Source: Haemonchus contortus (lineage: Eukaryota; Nematoda; Chromadorea; Rhabditida; Trichostrongylidae). Taken from it: a stretch of 64,000 bases of DNA. The position numbers and the translations under genes were made by a program. Shown one piece after another: positions 38,275-49,500 of this stretch (positions are counted from its first letter, which is position 1; each line of letters begins with the position of its first letter). Where the stretch lies: contig LS997562.1 in the NCBI GenBank assembly GCA_000469685.2, positions 1,406,326 to 1,470,325 on the forward strand, read 5' to 3'. The notes below the pieces were generated by a model, which had not been told where the DNA came from, searched no databases, and worked only from the letters and a program-made list of their open reading frames with translations.

Positions 38275-40750
38275 TTAGACTAGTCTTGACACCATCACGA
38301 GGCAGGATGTCCAGTAGATGGCATTGAAGGCTAAAAAGCCTAATGGCACACAAAATCGAGCATAGTAGTCGATTTTCGCTGGCAGGTAGTCGGGTTTTGT
38401 GAAATAGCGCCGTAACCGGTCACGGAACGACGGCTCATAGTCTTGGTACTGAAAAGAGCTGAATAGTTGGAGCAATCGGCATTTCTTTCTGGTTACCATA
38501 TGTACAACTTACCAGATGACACGTGCAAGGAGGTTGGTATTGTTCTCTTTCGACGAGTTCCATTTTGGCACGTCGCTTTTGAGCTTTTCGAGCAGCTCGG
38601 CTTTTGGCCTGCTCTGTTTGTCGTTGGCTGTCTTGATAAGAGACGAACGCGTATTCGAGCAGCGCTCCAAACACGAACGTTTGACAGGCTGAAGTTTTAA
38701 TTGCTTTTGGGACGGTGTTAGCTGGACGTAGAGCGGAAATTCGTAACCAGTCTTATGAAAAGCATGACAATCAGTGACACTCACCTCCGAGCCACACATC
38801 TACTACCTTCACGTAGCTCACAGGGGGCAGTTTAGCATTGATGGCTGCTTGCTGAAAAATAGTCAACTTAGCAACATTGGTATCTATTAGTCCTACGGTT
38901 CCGTTTGATTACCATGGTGGTCATGGTTAGCAGGGTAGTGACACCCAGGGCCACACGACCGGCCGTTGAATGCATATCGATCCAAAATGAAACCCATGAG
39001 ACGATCACTATCATCGTTGTGGGACCGTACAATTGGACTAGGTAGTAACTGAATTGTGATTATTGTATAAACCAACAGATCAAAAATCTTTGTGATTCAC
39101 CTGAACTGCCTTTTTAGGGTGAGTTGCATCCTCAGACAGGCGTATGACCCTAAAAATCGCCGATTCATTTACTTCAGATTTGTTCAGAAGTTGCAGCTGC
39201 CTAGTTGAATAAGATTTTTTGAAAGCTTTAGGTTATGAGGGTCACCTACTTCTAGAGTTAGAGTAAGAACTTATAACCTGCTGTTCTCTTCTAAGCGTCG
39301 TTCTATCTATTATGGATTTAAAAGCCAATATTCGAAGTAATGAAGTGAACTTGCCAGTATTAGTATGGCTAGTGCAGTCGTCATTGGTGGTGATATTTGT
39401 GAGCTGGAAGTTAGGCAGGTCACTTCCTACACCGGGTTTGAGCTGCACAGGAGCCAGGGGGTCCCATTCGTAGACAATGTCCTGAAAAGGAATTAAAACA
39501 TGAATTGAAAAGAACGGAAGAAATGGGATCTGGTGGGATTCTCTGACCTTCATCGTATGGGCATAGCTGACGAGATCAAAGTCACAGAATTGCAAATCCA
39601 AGGGGTAGAGTTGTAGTTGCATATGGCAGGAGCTGGTAATGCTAATTCGACTACTGTACAGCACCTGGAATCGTATTACTGACCGAAGTATTAGCTCAGT
39701 CGGTATGGTTTAAAGTATGCAAAGGGTTACCTTTCCATCTGGATGAATTCGAAGGAACATGTTGTCCGTGTCGATGAGATGCCGGTGTGCTGCTTTTTCG
39801 GTCTGAAAAGAATAGGTGTATGAATGATTCTTCCGAGTTGAAGCGGATAATCGTACCGGGAAAAAGGTGTCAGGAATCCAGAGGTTGCTTTTGATGTGTG
39901 GTACCGTGAGGAATTTCGGAGGGTTGTGGTAGCCGAGGTGAGCGTACGCCAGACGCGAGTCAAGCCACTGCTCCCGAAATGTCAGTTGCATACTGTACTC
40001 CTTGAAATCAGACGAACTTTTTAATTTTCGTATTTGACATTTAAAACGAATAGTTGTGCCCACCATGTTGACGACGTCAATTTTTGATAACATCCTGATC
40101 ATGATGTTGACCCGAACTGTCACTGGTCCCATTGGATCTGAACGATATCCGCCCTCAATTAAGTCAGTTATCTATTTCCCTCAATGGCGAGTTGATGGAA
40201 GTTTTGTAAAGGTTTCTTGCTACTCGAGGATCAAGAAACGCTTGAAAGGTCGAAATGGCCACCGTTTGACGGGATAAGGTTGAACATTCGGGGCACATAG
40301 GGCACATTAACACAAGCGCAGTTAAGGGAGAGCTGAAGCGTTCTCCAAAAAGCTTCTCCTGGGCGATCCAGCCTAGAATAGAAATTTCGGAAAAAATCGC
40401 CTGGGAGCAACTTTTCTAGAATACGCTCGCACTCCCTAAAACATCGTGAGAAGCTCTTCCAAAATTGATTTGGTGAATAACATAGGAAAGGAAAAAGGAA
40501 GACAAAGGTTGAAGGAAAAACATAGATGAGTTCAAAAAAGCGTAGAAGTCTTGGCAAAAAACCATATGGCATATCAAATTTTCCTACCTGAGTAGTTCGA
40601 AGGTGGCGGTCGAACACGCATATCGTAGTTGGACAGCAGCTCGTTGAGAATCTCCTGCTCCTGAGTGCCACCAGTGGATCGCCGCGAGATCTGGGACGAA
40701 CGTGCCACTGCGACTACGGCCGCTACAGCGACCATCATATACTGTGACAT
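38275..40750 (-). CDS. Glutamate-gated chloride channel-type Cys-loop receptor subunit, possibly GLC-4-like
   Basis: Eleven exons with fully consistent phases give 432 residues: 40588-40750, 40064-40137, 39857-40000, 39731-39802, 39548-39664, 39355-39481, 39101-39149, 38913-39048, 38785-38851, 38513-38688, 38275-38448. A signal peptide ([12 protein letters not shown]) is followed by the ligand-binding domain. The Cys-loop is C164-x13-C178. Loop C holds the extra Cys pair of GluCl/glycine-type receptors ([13 protein letters not shown]226 and C237). TM1 is near 250-270, TM2 near 280-294 ([11 protein letters not shown]), TM3 near 311-335. A basic intracellular loop ([10 protein letters not shown]) leads to TM4 near 405-425. 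In nematodes this family mediates inhibitory glutamate currents and includes macrocyclic-lactone targets. The loop text ([20 protein letters not shown]) reminds me of GLC-4, but I cannot confirm this. An alternative start is the ATG at 40738. AATAAA candidates on this strand lie at 37883-37888 and 37844-37849. Confidence 0.93.
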
Positions 40751-41490
40751 TCCAGATCTGAACCCACACTTGTATGAAATGTTTCCCAGTTATAAAAGGT
40801 AGACAAAGTGGAGGCTTCGTCAGCAGTGAAAGAGGATCGGTGTTGTTTTTGCATTTGGACGGAAAAGAACAATCAGAGACTTCTAGAATGGAAGACAAAG
40901 AAGCAGTGAATGCAAATTCCAAGAGGAGCTAGAACGAGAGAAGTAGTGGCGTTTAATTATTCGCTCGATTCCTCGTGACAAGTCAACAAAGGAACGATCG
41001 TCCATCGTTTAAGTGAGTTAGAAAGGCTTATTCCCATGATGTCGACTAGCAAGTACGTGCAGAATCCGTAAATATTCTCCCCATCGCCTCTAAACGTCCT
41101 TCGGGTGTCAATTTAGCCCTTTAATTATGCTCCCGAAGAAAATCGCTGACACTTTCGACAAGTCAGCGCTCACTCAAGCTCTACTTGAGCCGACGAGCTA
41201 TGCCTTTTGCCAACCACGTAATACATCTCAAACAACTAACTGCCATCATCCCATATAGTGAACCCGGAAAACAAAAATCGAAGGTGATAATTAATGATAA
41301 TTAGATGTTTTTGATGATTTTCTCCCATCTGTTTTTCGAAACTAGTAATTATCGATTCCACAAGCAAACTGCACCGCAAAACATTCCGTTCGTGATGGAA
41401 ACGCATGAAAAAAAGGGTAAGCCTACCGCATTTTTATTCAGAACTCACCCGAACTACGTGAGACCCTCCAGGTGTAGCGCTCAGATCAAA

Positions 41491-41708
41491 TTATGATGGC
41501 TTCCTAGTCATTATATGAATGCGCAGCTCTGTGGTAGACTTCAGTGGTAGCTTCTCCACATCGTTCAGAGAAGTGTTCATGTAGGTTGCGGCAACTCCGC
41601 CGGCTGATTCCTCGTAACGAGGTTCACGCCTTTTTATGTCAGCAAGGACCTTGACAACGTTCCTGCTGCTGCTCCGTTTCCATGTGAAACGAGTTCCAGT
41701 GATATTGT
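41491..41708 (-). CDS. Unidentified coding-like terminal exon
   Basis: After a GTGACAG acceptor on the minus strand, 72 codons are open to a TAA. The text includes TGTRFTWKRSSSRNVVKVLA, then RREPRYEESAGGVAA and LKSTTELRIHIMTRKPS. Composition and acceptor are plausible for the last exon of a minus-strand gene. The upstream exons are not identifiable, and it is not part of the GluCl gene, whose start exon lies to its left. Confidence 0.25.
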
Positions 41709-44397
41709 CTGTCACATGGTGACCACAGCAACAATACTCGAATAAGTTCGTAGTGAAATCTTTGAGTTTATTTATAGGACCGCTGAAAGTTCTGCAGCGA
41801 TAGTTCAGAAAATTCAGCCACCACTCGAAAGACCAGAAGGAATGAGATTGGGCGATTACAGCATATACATAAAGTAGATGAAGCGTTGCCTTTCTGAGCT
41901 TAGCTACCTATTTATTCACTAACCCTGGCCCCTGTGTATTTCACGATCCTTATATTTTACTACAAGCATTTAGGTTGCTTTTCTTTTATTGCGGCTGAAG
42001 AGGGAGTTCTGGAGCCGTAAGCTTTTTAAGCGTTCAGTCCCTTTTTCCGCTACCATGTCCTCCGTAATGCGCATGTGAAGGGAGCAAAAGCGAATGGGGG
42101 AGCGTGACAGAAGCGTTCAAACTCGAACAAAGAGGAAGCCAGGAAAAAGCATGGACGTTGAACGGGTGTGAGGCTAAGCCGCAGGAATAACTGAGGAGTA
42201 GGGATGGTGAAAAGAAGGCAGAGAAAGCGTTGAAAATGGGAAAACGAGAAAAGATCGAAAATCTAGCCGCGTTCTAGGTGCGTAGGATTGCGGGTTAAAA
42301 TAGGAGCTGCTTTTTCCAGAGAAAGAAAGGGTTTCTTCGCTCTGTGGGTGGCTCAGAAGGAAGAAGGAGCGAAGATAACAATTCAAATGATTGTTTTCGA
42401 CTGCCACCGTTTGTCAGAAGAAATACGTGAGACAAATGCTTCGGGAATTATGATCGATTTTCTTGTGACAACTATGCGGACAAAGTACGTAGTCAGGCCA
42501 ACCACCAGGTCCACTCCCGAGCAAACGGGAACTGCTCAATACAGCACAAAGCTTTGGTCTAATTATTTTAAGAATCAGTACCTCATCAATGCACCCCGTG
42601 CGAGTTGTTTGCTTTACGAAAAATACTCTATTTGTTCTGTGAGACGCAGCTTTTGTTTGCGGAAAAGTCCGTGGCGATAACTGGGAGAGTATCGTAGTGA
42701 CAGATGTTTGCAGGAACTGGGCTTCATCCGGATATACTCAAAGGGAGTGACCGCGTCAGTAAGAGTGAAGCAGTGGCAAAAGCTATTCTTTGTGCCTCTT
42801 GGAGAAATTTACTAGTCCTGCTTCAGTGGAATCATTTGATGGGTAAAGGTTGAAACGGCATCGGAGGGTGACACGGGAAATTGGAAATAATTCGATCAGT
42901 TATGAGCGGTACATTGGGATGGCATTATTCTATCTCAAAAAAATGTAAATGTAAAGGAACGAATACAAAATGGTGTTGAGTGGTTTTGCCAGACACCCCA
43001 CATATCACTAGCACTTATTCGTCAGGCCATAGAGGGCCACTCGTTTCATTTACGGCTCCAGCCTGAACTGCCATTTAAGCAAATGATCCAACTTTGATTT
43101 TTCGGTTGAAGAATCGCGAAAAAAGTAAAAGATCTTGTGGGAGTGTGAGGAGTTGCAATTTCTGGAGAGGTTTCTTGTGTGTGAGGTTTTATGAAAGGTT
43201 GTTTAATGCACGTGAATTGCTGAGGGTAAATTATGGGGTCGTTAAATTCATTTGACGTAAAGACAAGCATAAAAGTCTGCTGGCGTGGTGTGAAAGCACG
43301 CTCGGACTCACCCCTGTTATGTTACAAATTCAATTTCGAGTTCGGTTTTGAGTCGGGTTCACCTTTAATTGGATTAAGACAGCATAAACGGTTAAAGGTA
43401 CAGATGAACTGGTGTATGTGATAACATAAATCTACTCCGGATACATGGACAGCCCCACTTTGTCCCAAGCGTACCGTTCCGTGGTTTATTCCTCTGCTCA
43501 ACCGATGACACTGGAGTCTACTTTCTTCTGGAGGGACAAGCACGTGATGTTGAGACATTTTTAGCAAGAATTGTTTATGGGAACCACTGCGAAACCTAGA
43601 GAGGGGAGATGAATGCAATGTGGCAAGACTACCTTATTAGTTCTCCAAAATCATCAGAGCGTGATTGGGTGTACCAGTTTTCCTCATACCATCCCAAACA
43701 GGTGAGATCTCCATGTTTGGGACATTGCGTCGCCACCATCGTAATTCATGGACCACAGCAAGGGGTGCTTGAGAATTTCCTCGCTTAGATGGCTAAATTG
43801 TAGGGGGAAGGAGAGGTGCTTACTCGTAAGTTACGGAAGATCGTAGCCGAAGTTAAAGGGGTGGTCTACGAAGTTCCCCCCATCGATTGTGTACTTCCCA
43901 ATACGATCCATGCGTCCGACTGTTCATGGACGTTGATAAACGTGTTCCGGAAGAAAATAGCTCAGAATTGTAAAATCATCCTGACATATCGGATTGAAAA
44001 ATAAGTCCACCAAGGTGGAGCGACATGTTTTAGTAAGAGCATTAGTAAATGAAAGACAAGTAAATAAATATATCGGCTAACAATTTGATCTTTTCCCTTC
44101 TGAATGAATTCATTCATACAAATCGCAAGATTGGAAAAATAGTTCCGCCTGGGTCCACTGAATTTGAGTGCATTTTTGATTTGGGCTTTTTTTTCCTTTT
44201 TACGCAAAGAAGATCTAAACGAGTCATATAAGGAATAGTATAAATACATTTATCATGCTAGCAGCAATCTATGCAGGTCTCAAGCAGTACAGTGAGCTGG
44301 ACGAGCGGAAGTAGTGAGGAGCGTATGCAAGGCAGAAGACTCGTCGAGACCAACACTTAGAAGGACATTTCGTGCTTAACGAATGAGAAGTGGTTGT

Positions 44398-45089
44398 TTA
44401 GATGAGCTGCAGTCGGCTTAAATAAGAGAATCTTCTGTAGGAATCTTCCAGAAGTGTTGTGCTATGAGTATGTAGACAGAAGAGCTTTGTGAACAGCAGA
44501 GGATCGTAATGTCGGAAACTACCACTTGCGATTGCGATTATTCCATCGACTGTGTTGACTTGGCTGTTGAAGTCAGTCGACAGCGGGCTCGTCGTGTCAC
44601 CGATCCCACTTGATTCTATTGGCAAAGTGAATCGTCGGCAAGGAGGAACATTGAACAAATTTCGCCAACAGAACTGCCAAGTGCCTTTGCCGTACTCGGT
44701 TGGAGATCGCTTTTGAGAAGTCGAGTAATCTTAACCGTGGAGCTCTGCCACAAAGGCACAATGAGCAGTGCGTAGTCATGGCGCTTGAGACGAGTGTCGT
44801 CCACCCTCCTCCTGAGACTTCAAAACAGCAATTAATTCAGAACTGCTATCTGAGCAAATGCTCCCAGATTAGCTCACACTACTGGAAAATAGCACCTGGC
44901 AAGAATATGAGGGATCATCGAGAAACATGAGCTTATACCAGCCTTTGAGGAAGCAGCATTCATATACTCGAATAGAACTGAATGAGGGTACGAAAGTGAT
45001 GATTTTTCACTACCGGACGCCGACCCCGAGCTCGAATCTTTCACTGAAACTCGTCCATGTTGAACAGATATACTCTTTCTCCCCAAAGT
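44398..45089 (-). CDS. Possible exons of an unidentified minus-strand gene
   Basis: Exon-like 45089-44939 follows an AG on the minus strand and is Ser-rich (RVSVKDSSSGSASGSEKSS, then YPHSVLFEYMNAASSKAG). It ends GCTG|GTATAA in phase 1. Further along, 44804-44616 reads DDTRLKRHDYALLIVPLWQS and KITRLLKSDLQPSTAKALGS, but in a frame that the available AG acceptors do not reach. The next frame (44658-44398) is also open to a stop. The pieces look coding but cannot be joined, so the model is uncertain. Confidence 0.28.
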
Positions 45090-46571
45090 CTAGTCAGTAG
45101 TGGCCAAATTTAGTTGACAGTAGCCATGTTTAATGTCGTTTGAAGCGATTAGAACGCTGCTTTGTGTTTCAGTCTCTTAGCTTAACTATTGTATTCAAAA
45201 TGGATAAAATGGGTAGGTGTTTCTCAAAAGTGAAAGGCGCCACAATCGTTTTTATAGCGATACTCTTCGTAATTTCAGAGATTATTAGTTTTCTATTGTT
45301 CCTGGTAATGTGCGTCATGATGTCGCCGACGCTATTCACACGCATTATCTATCGGGGGCGTGCCTAATAAAATGCCAAAGATGAATAAAAAGGTAGATTT
45401 CGTGAGAAATGCTTCGGTAAGCCCAGAACTGTCGGAATCGCACATTAGCACAGATGGATCAGAGTGAGTCGAACAAGGCCAATAGATCTTGCGACTAGAT
45501 CACGGGTTTGAATGTCGCTTATCTGTTCCTTGACGGTTAGTTGGCGCTCTTCTTGGACAACACCAAACTAGCTACCGACACTGGGCCCTTTTGCTAAGCT
45601 CTAGACTGTAATGAACCGCATCGCATCGTTAGAAGACAGATGGAGTCAGTGCAAAGTCGAATATCGCTTCGACAGGTTACTTCGGTAATGAATGCTCACA
45701 AAGTTTTTGAGCTGTTAATTACCCGATTATGTGGCTGGTAAGCATCCGGTGATTGATGCATGGAGGGTGAAGAGTAGAATGGGATATTATGCACTCGTGG
45801 CCTTTGTTATTCTTGCTTTTGTTTACAGTAAAATCCTTTTACCCACTGCCAAAGTGTTTCCACGAGTTCCTGTGATGAAATCGATTATCGTCACTGCTTC
45901 AATAGAATATCTTTATCGAAAAAAGGCTGACTATCCTGGTACCCGTATAGCATCCAAAGGGATCTGACCGATTACCATCTGGTTCAGGTGTTCATCGTAA
46001 AATCGTCCTTACGTCGTTCTACTTCATGGGGTTTACGATTTGATTCTCTGATTCTTCGTTTCTGATACAGTATGTTAAAAGCGATGGAAACCCTGGACTC
46101 CCCTTTGCACTTGCGTACGTCTGGCATCTAAACTCTAAGAATTGTCCTTTCCAGCACATTGATTGTCGCCAACCACGCTCGTACTTCTTCATTAGCAAAG
46201 TTCAAGTCTCGGAAGCAAGGGTGCTGCGGAAGAAGTGGGAACGGAGTCAGAAACGTAGTTCAGTTGTCCTGGTCTTCTCTGGCCCACAATCTTCTTGAAT
46301 GTTCTTCCGCGCAACTCTATCTACTTGTTCATGGTCATCTCCTGATTTAGGCTTACGTAGTCGGATCTCAACCGATTTCTTCTGCTGAACGCAAATGGGA
46401 CATAATAGGGACAGTCTTTCTCCACTAATATTACTTACGAAGTTCCACATCAAAAAAAGTCAGCACAAACTGCGTCTTACGTTGTCGATTGATCCAAGAT
46501 TTGGTTCTCTTTCTCAAAAGTCGGTGCAATAAAGCTACGTAAGGAGAAAAAAAACTTTTAGAAAAGGAGTC

Positions 46572-49500
46572 ATGCCATCAATATCGACATTTATGCCCTC
46601 TAGTACCACTTCCTCCTCTGATAGTAACGACATAGAGGAGATCCAAATGGAAATCAAGACCGAATTTTCCGTATGGCTTCGACTCGATCGGCTTAGGATA
46701 CAGAGGTCATTTGAGAGACTAAAATCTACAGGCAGTACACCAAAGTTTCAGTGCAAAATACTCGTTGCCTGGCTCTCACGCATTTTTTATTTGAGAGTTT
46801 TCACAGTAAACAACTTTCGATCGCAAAAACAAAGTTGCGAGCCGTGAAAAAAACTCATATTCGCAGTGAGGAGGATAAACACTTTGGTGTATATCGTATC
46901 TCACTTTTATAATGATCTCGATTTCCATTTGCTGTGCTCCGTTGAACTTGCCGAAAGCTATACAGAATGAGAAAATGCGTAGAAAATCGGATGTTTGATG
47001 GCTGCCAAGCATCTCATCCAGATGTAGAGGATTTTTGTAATAAACATGCTTGTAGATATAGATTTTGAGTTGGATCGTGGGACATTTCTTTTGAGACAGC
47101 AGTAATGCAAGTGAATAGGTTAGTGCCAAAGCATTGTTGGTTCTACGATCTACTACCTTTCCTAAGGTATTCTCAACTTAGGAGGATGGAATAGGTAGAG
47201 CAGGTATAAGGGAGATAACTGATTGGACGCGTTTGATCCATGGAACTGGTCTTCGCAATGGTATACTTTATTCTGCTCGAATGATGTGCTAATCGGTTGC
47301 TGTTGGCGTTTCCTTCCTCTTACATAGTTGACAAGAACGGTGCTTGCCGGCTGCCAGGCATATTCTCAAGCGTGAGACATGTCTGTGAAGACAAATTTCC
47401 TGATGACTTAGGAGAGATCTCCTTCCGACTTTTGTGTGTGGTTGTGTCTGCCATCAAACGTGCAAGGCCATCAACCTCCTACGAGTTATCCCAAAAACCA
47501 AAACCTTAGGTATAACCATGCTCTATGTTTTTTTCCTTTATATAATATGAAAAGGATTAGTCTATTCAAAGAAATTGTAGCACTGGAGCAATGTAGAAGA
47601 CCTATGTGGAAGCCCCTGTCGAAGGTACTTAGAAAGCTCATGGAGAAGCCTCTATAAGTCGTACTATCCGATAAGCTGTGGGAAACTCTGCTGCTTTATT
47701 TCCTTTGTCATCTCGCGGTCATCTTTGGGGTAATAGGTGGATTTCTTTGCTCCATTCTCGATGGTCAGCCCATTCTTCCTCATTTAAAGATGAAAATGAC
47801 TGAATACATACTGTATGTTCATTTTCAGTACAGAGCCGTCAGGGCTGCAGTTAGTCGTGTACCCAGTAGTCGAATGTATCGAACCTCAGCTGTTTCGTGC
47901 AGGGATATATGGGAGAGGAGATCTAAGCAGCAAGCCTAACTTAGCAATCCAGCATGTGCTTTTTACGTAGACACCGGGAGAACGATTCGAACCACGAAAC
48001 CGGTCAATCTTGAGTGATGTAAGGTCTTTTTTCAGAAAAACCACAGCTTTGTCCCTTTTCGAAGACAACCCCTAGCTTCTACATTGAAAGCGTAGTGTAG
48101 AATTTTCTGGATCTAGCAAGAGACGTAAAAACAGAAGTCTGAATATACTGCAAAAAACGTCTATAGAGTGAGAGATGAAAACTGAAAGCGGAGTTACATG
48201 ACTAATAGGAGAGAAAGGAAGTGGGCGGAAGCGCAAAATGGCACGCCTTCTACCTGAATGCACAACGCTGAATAAGCTCCAACCACGGCTGGCAGTTGTC
48301 AAATTTAACATTAAAAGTCATCAACGAGTTTCTGGAAAGGCTGAAAGGCCATTCAACGAGAAAACGGGTTCTGCGTGAGGGGCGTCGAGATGTGGGCTTT
48401 TAGTCTTCCCACGAAGATGACAGTTAGTCATTCAGCACCCTAAGGCTATTCACGTCTTGGCGAGACGCGCACTTCGCCTAATCTTTTTACCGTACTCCCA
48501 ACATGAAAAGGGTCCTGGAACGATCCCACATATCATCATATTCTTCAAACTAAAGTGTTTCAGAGCATGTCATTTGATGAAAGGACACTCGGAACATCGA
48601 TCGAACGCCTGGCGACCGGAAGAAGTCTACAGGTGGGTAACATGAATATAGCACGGGAATCCCCATTTCTACAAGAGGTTATTGGGAATGCCGGGAGGCC
48701 TTCCTTTTCACTAATCAGTGCAGCCTTCAGAACGTGTGTACAAGCTTTGGAGGGCCGATGTTCGCGTCGAAGCAAACTCATTCACGAGCAAAAGCTCGCT
48801 GTGAAGGAGTTCATAGCAAAGGTATTGGATTCCGTCGTTCACTTCCTGGTGGCTTTTACCTATCTACATCCATTGGAAACTTGTACTTAGTTTGTTCTAG
48901 GTCGAAATTATTCTGCTGAATGAGTTGGGTAGAAGCCTTGAAGCGGCAAACGAGCCCGACCGACGATTGATTTCACGGTTAAATAGGGTGAGTTGGAATT
49001 ATTGATTGCGCCCTAATCAATAATTCGGTTTTTTTCCTCTTCAGGCTCTCACATCATACGATTCCAATGAGATTGGAGTCTATCATGTGCCGTCGCCATC
49101 TCGACCCGCATGGAAGACTTGGAACCTAGACCAAGAAGACCCAGTCAGGTCAGGCTTCAGTGTTTGATGACGAATAGTTCGGAAGCGATCTTATCGGTCT
49201 TACCAGTAATATAGCCTTCACTTAACCCTTAATCTTAGACAATTCAGTAATAATATCCGTAAGCTTGCTTTTAGTTGTCCACGGCGAAGGCAAAACCGTA
49301 GAGAAATGAAAAGAAAGCGTGGAAAGTGGGCCAACGGTTCTACGCTTTTCAAGAGAGACTTTGCCAGTGTCCCTTTAGAGTAACGGTGTAAAATTCAACT
49401 GCGCTGAATTGTTGATAAGATAGGCTCTATCACTTTTGCATGCACTCTCTCTCCGAAGTGTACTCACTGTACTGTCGTCTTTATTGCGATAGGAGAGACG

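Larger units (their letters stand above)
40751..46571. other. Intergenic region between the GluCl gene and the propeller gene
   Basis: The first part should hold the GluCl promoter, since that gene reads away to the left, but no element is evident. Two minus-strand coding-like exons (41491-41708, 44939-45089) are listed separately. Small plus-strand ORFs at 45140-45367 and 45731-45967 each encode one hydrophobic stretch (IVFIAILFVISEIISFLLFL; GYYALVAFVILAFVYSKILL) but have no other support. Confidence 0.45.

Noticed and set aside
40231..40922. Longer minus-strand ORFs across GluCl exon 1 and intron 1
   Set aside because: They are in other frames. The signal peptide and splice phase fix the frame starting at 40750.
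44616..44804. FLLADDS resembling a reverse-transcriptase ADD motif
   Set aside because: No other reverse-transcriptase motifs surround it and the match is only three residues.
45140..45967. Two small ORFs with one hydrophobic segment each
   Set aside because: Hydrophobic stretches are frequent by chance in T-rich sequence, and nothing else supports translation.
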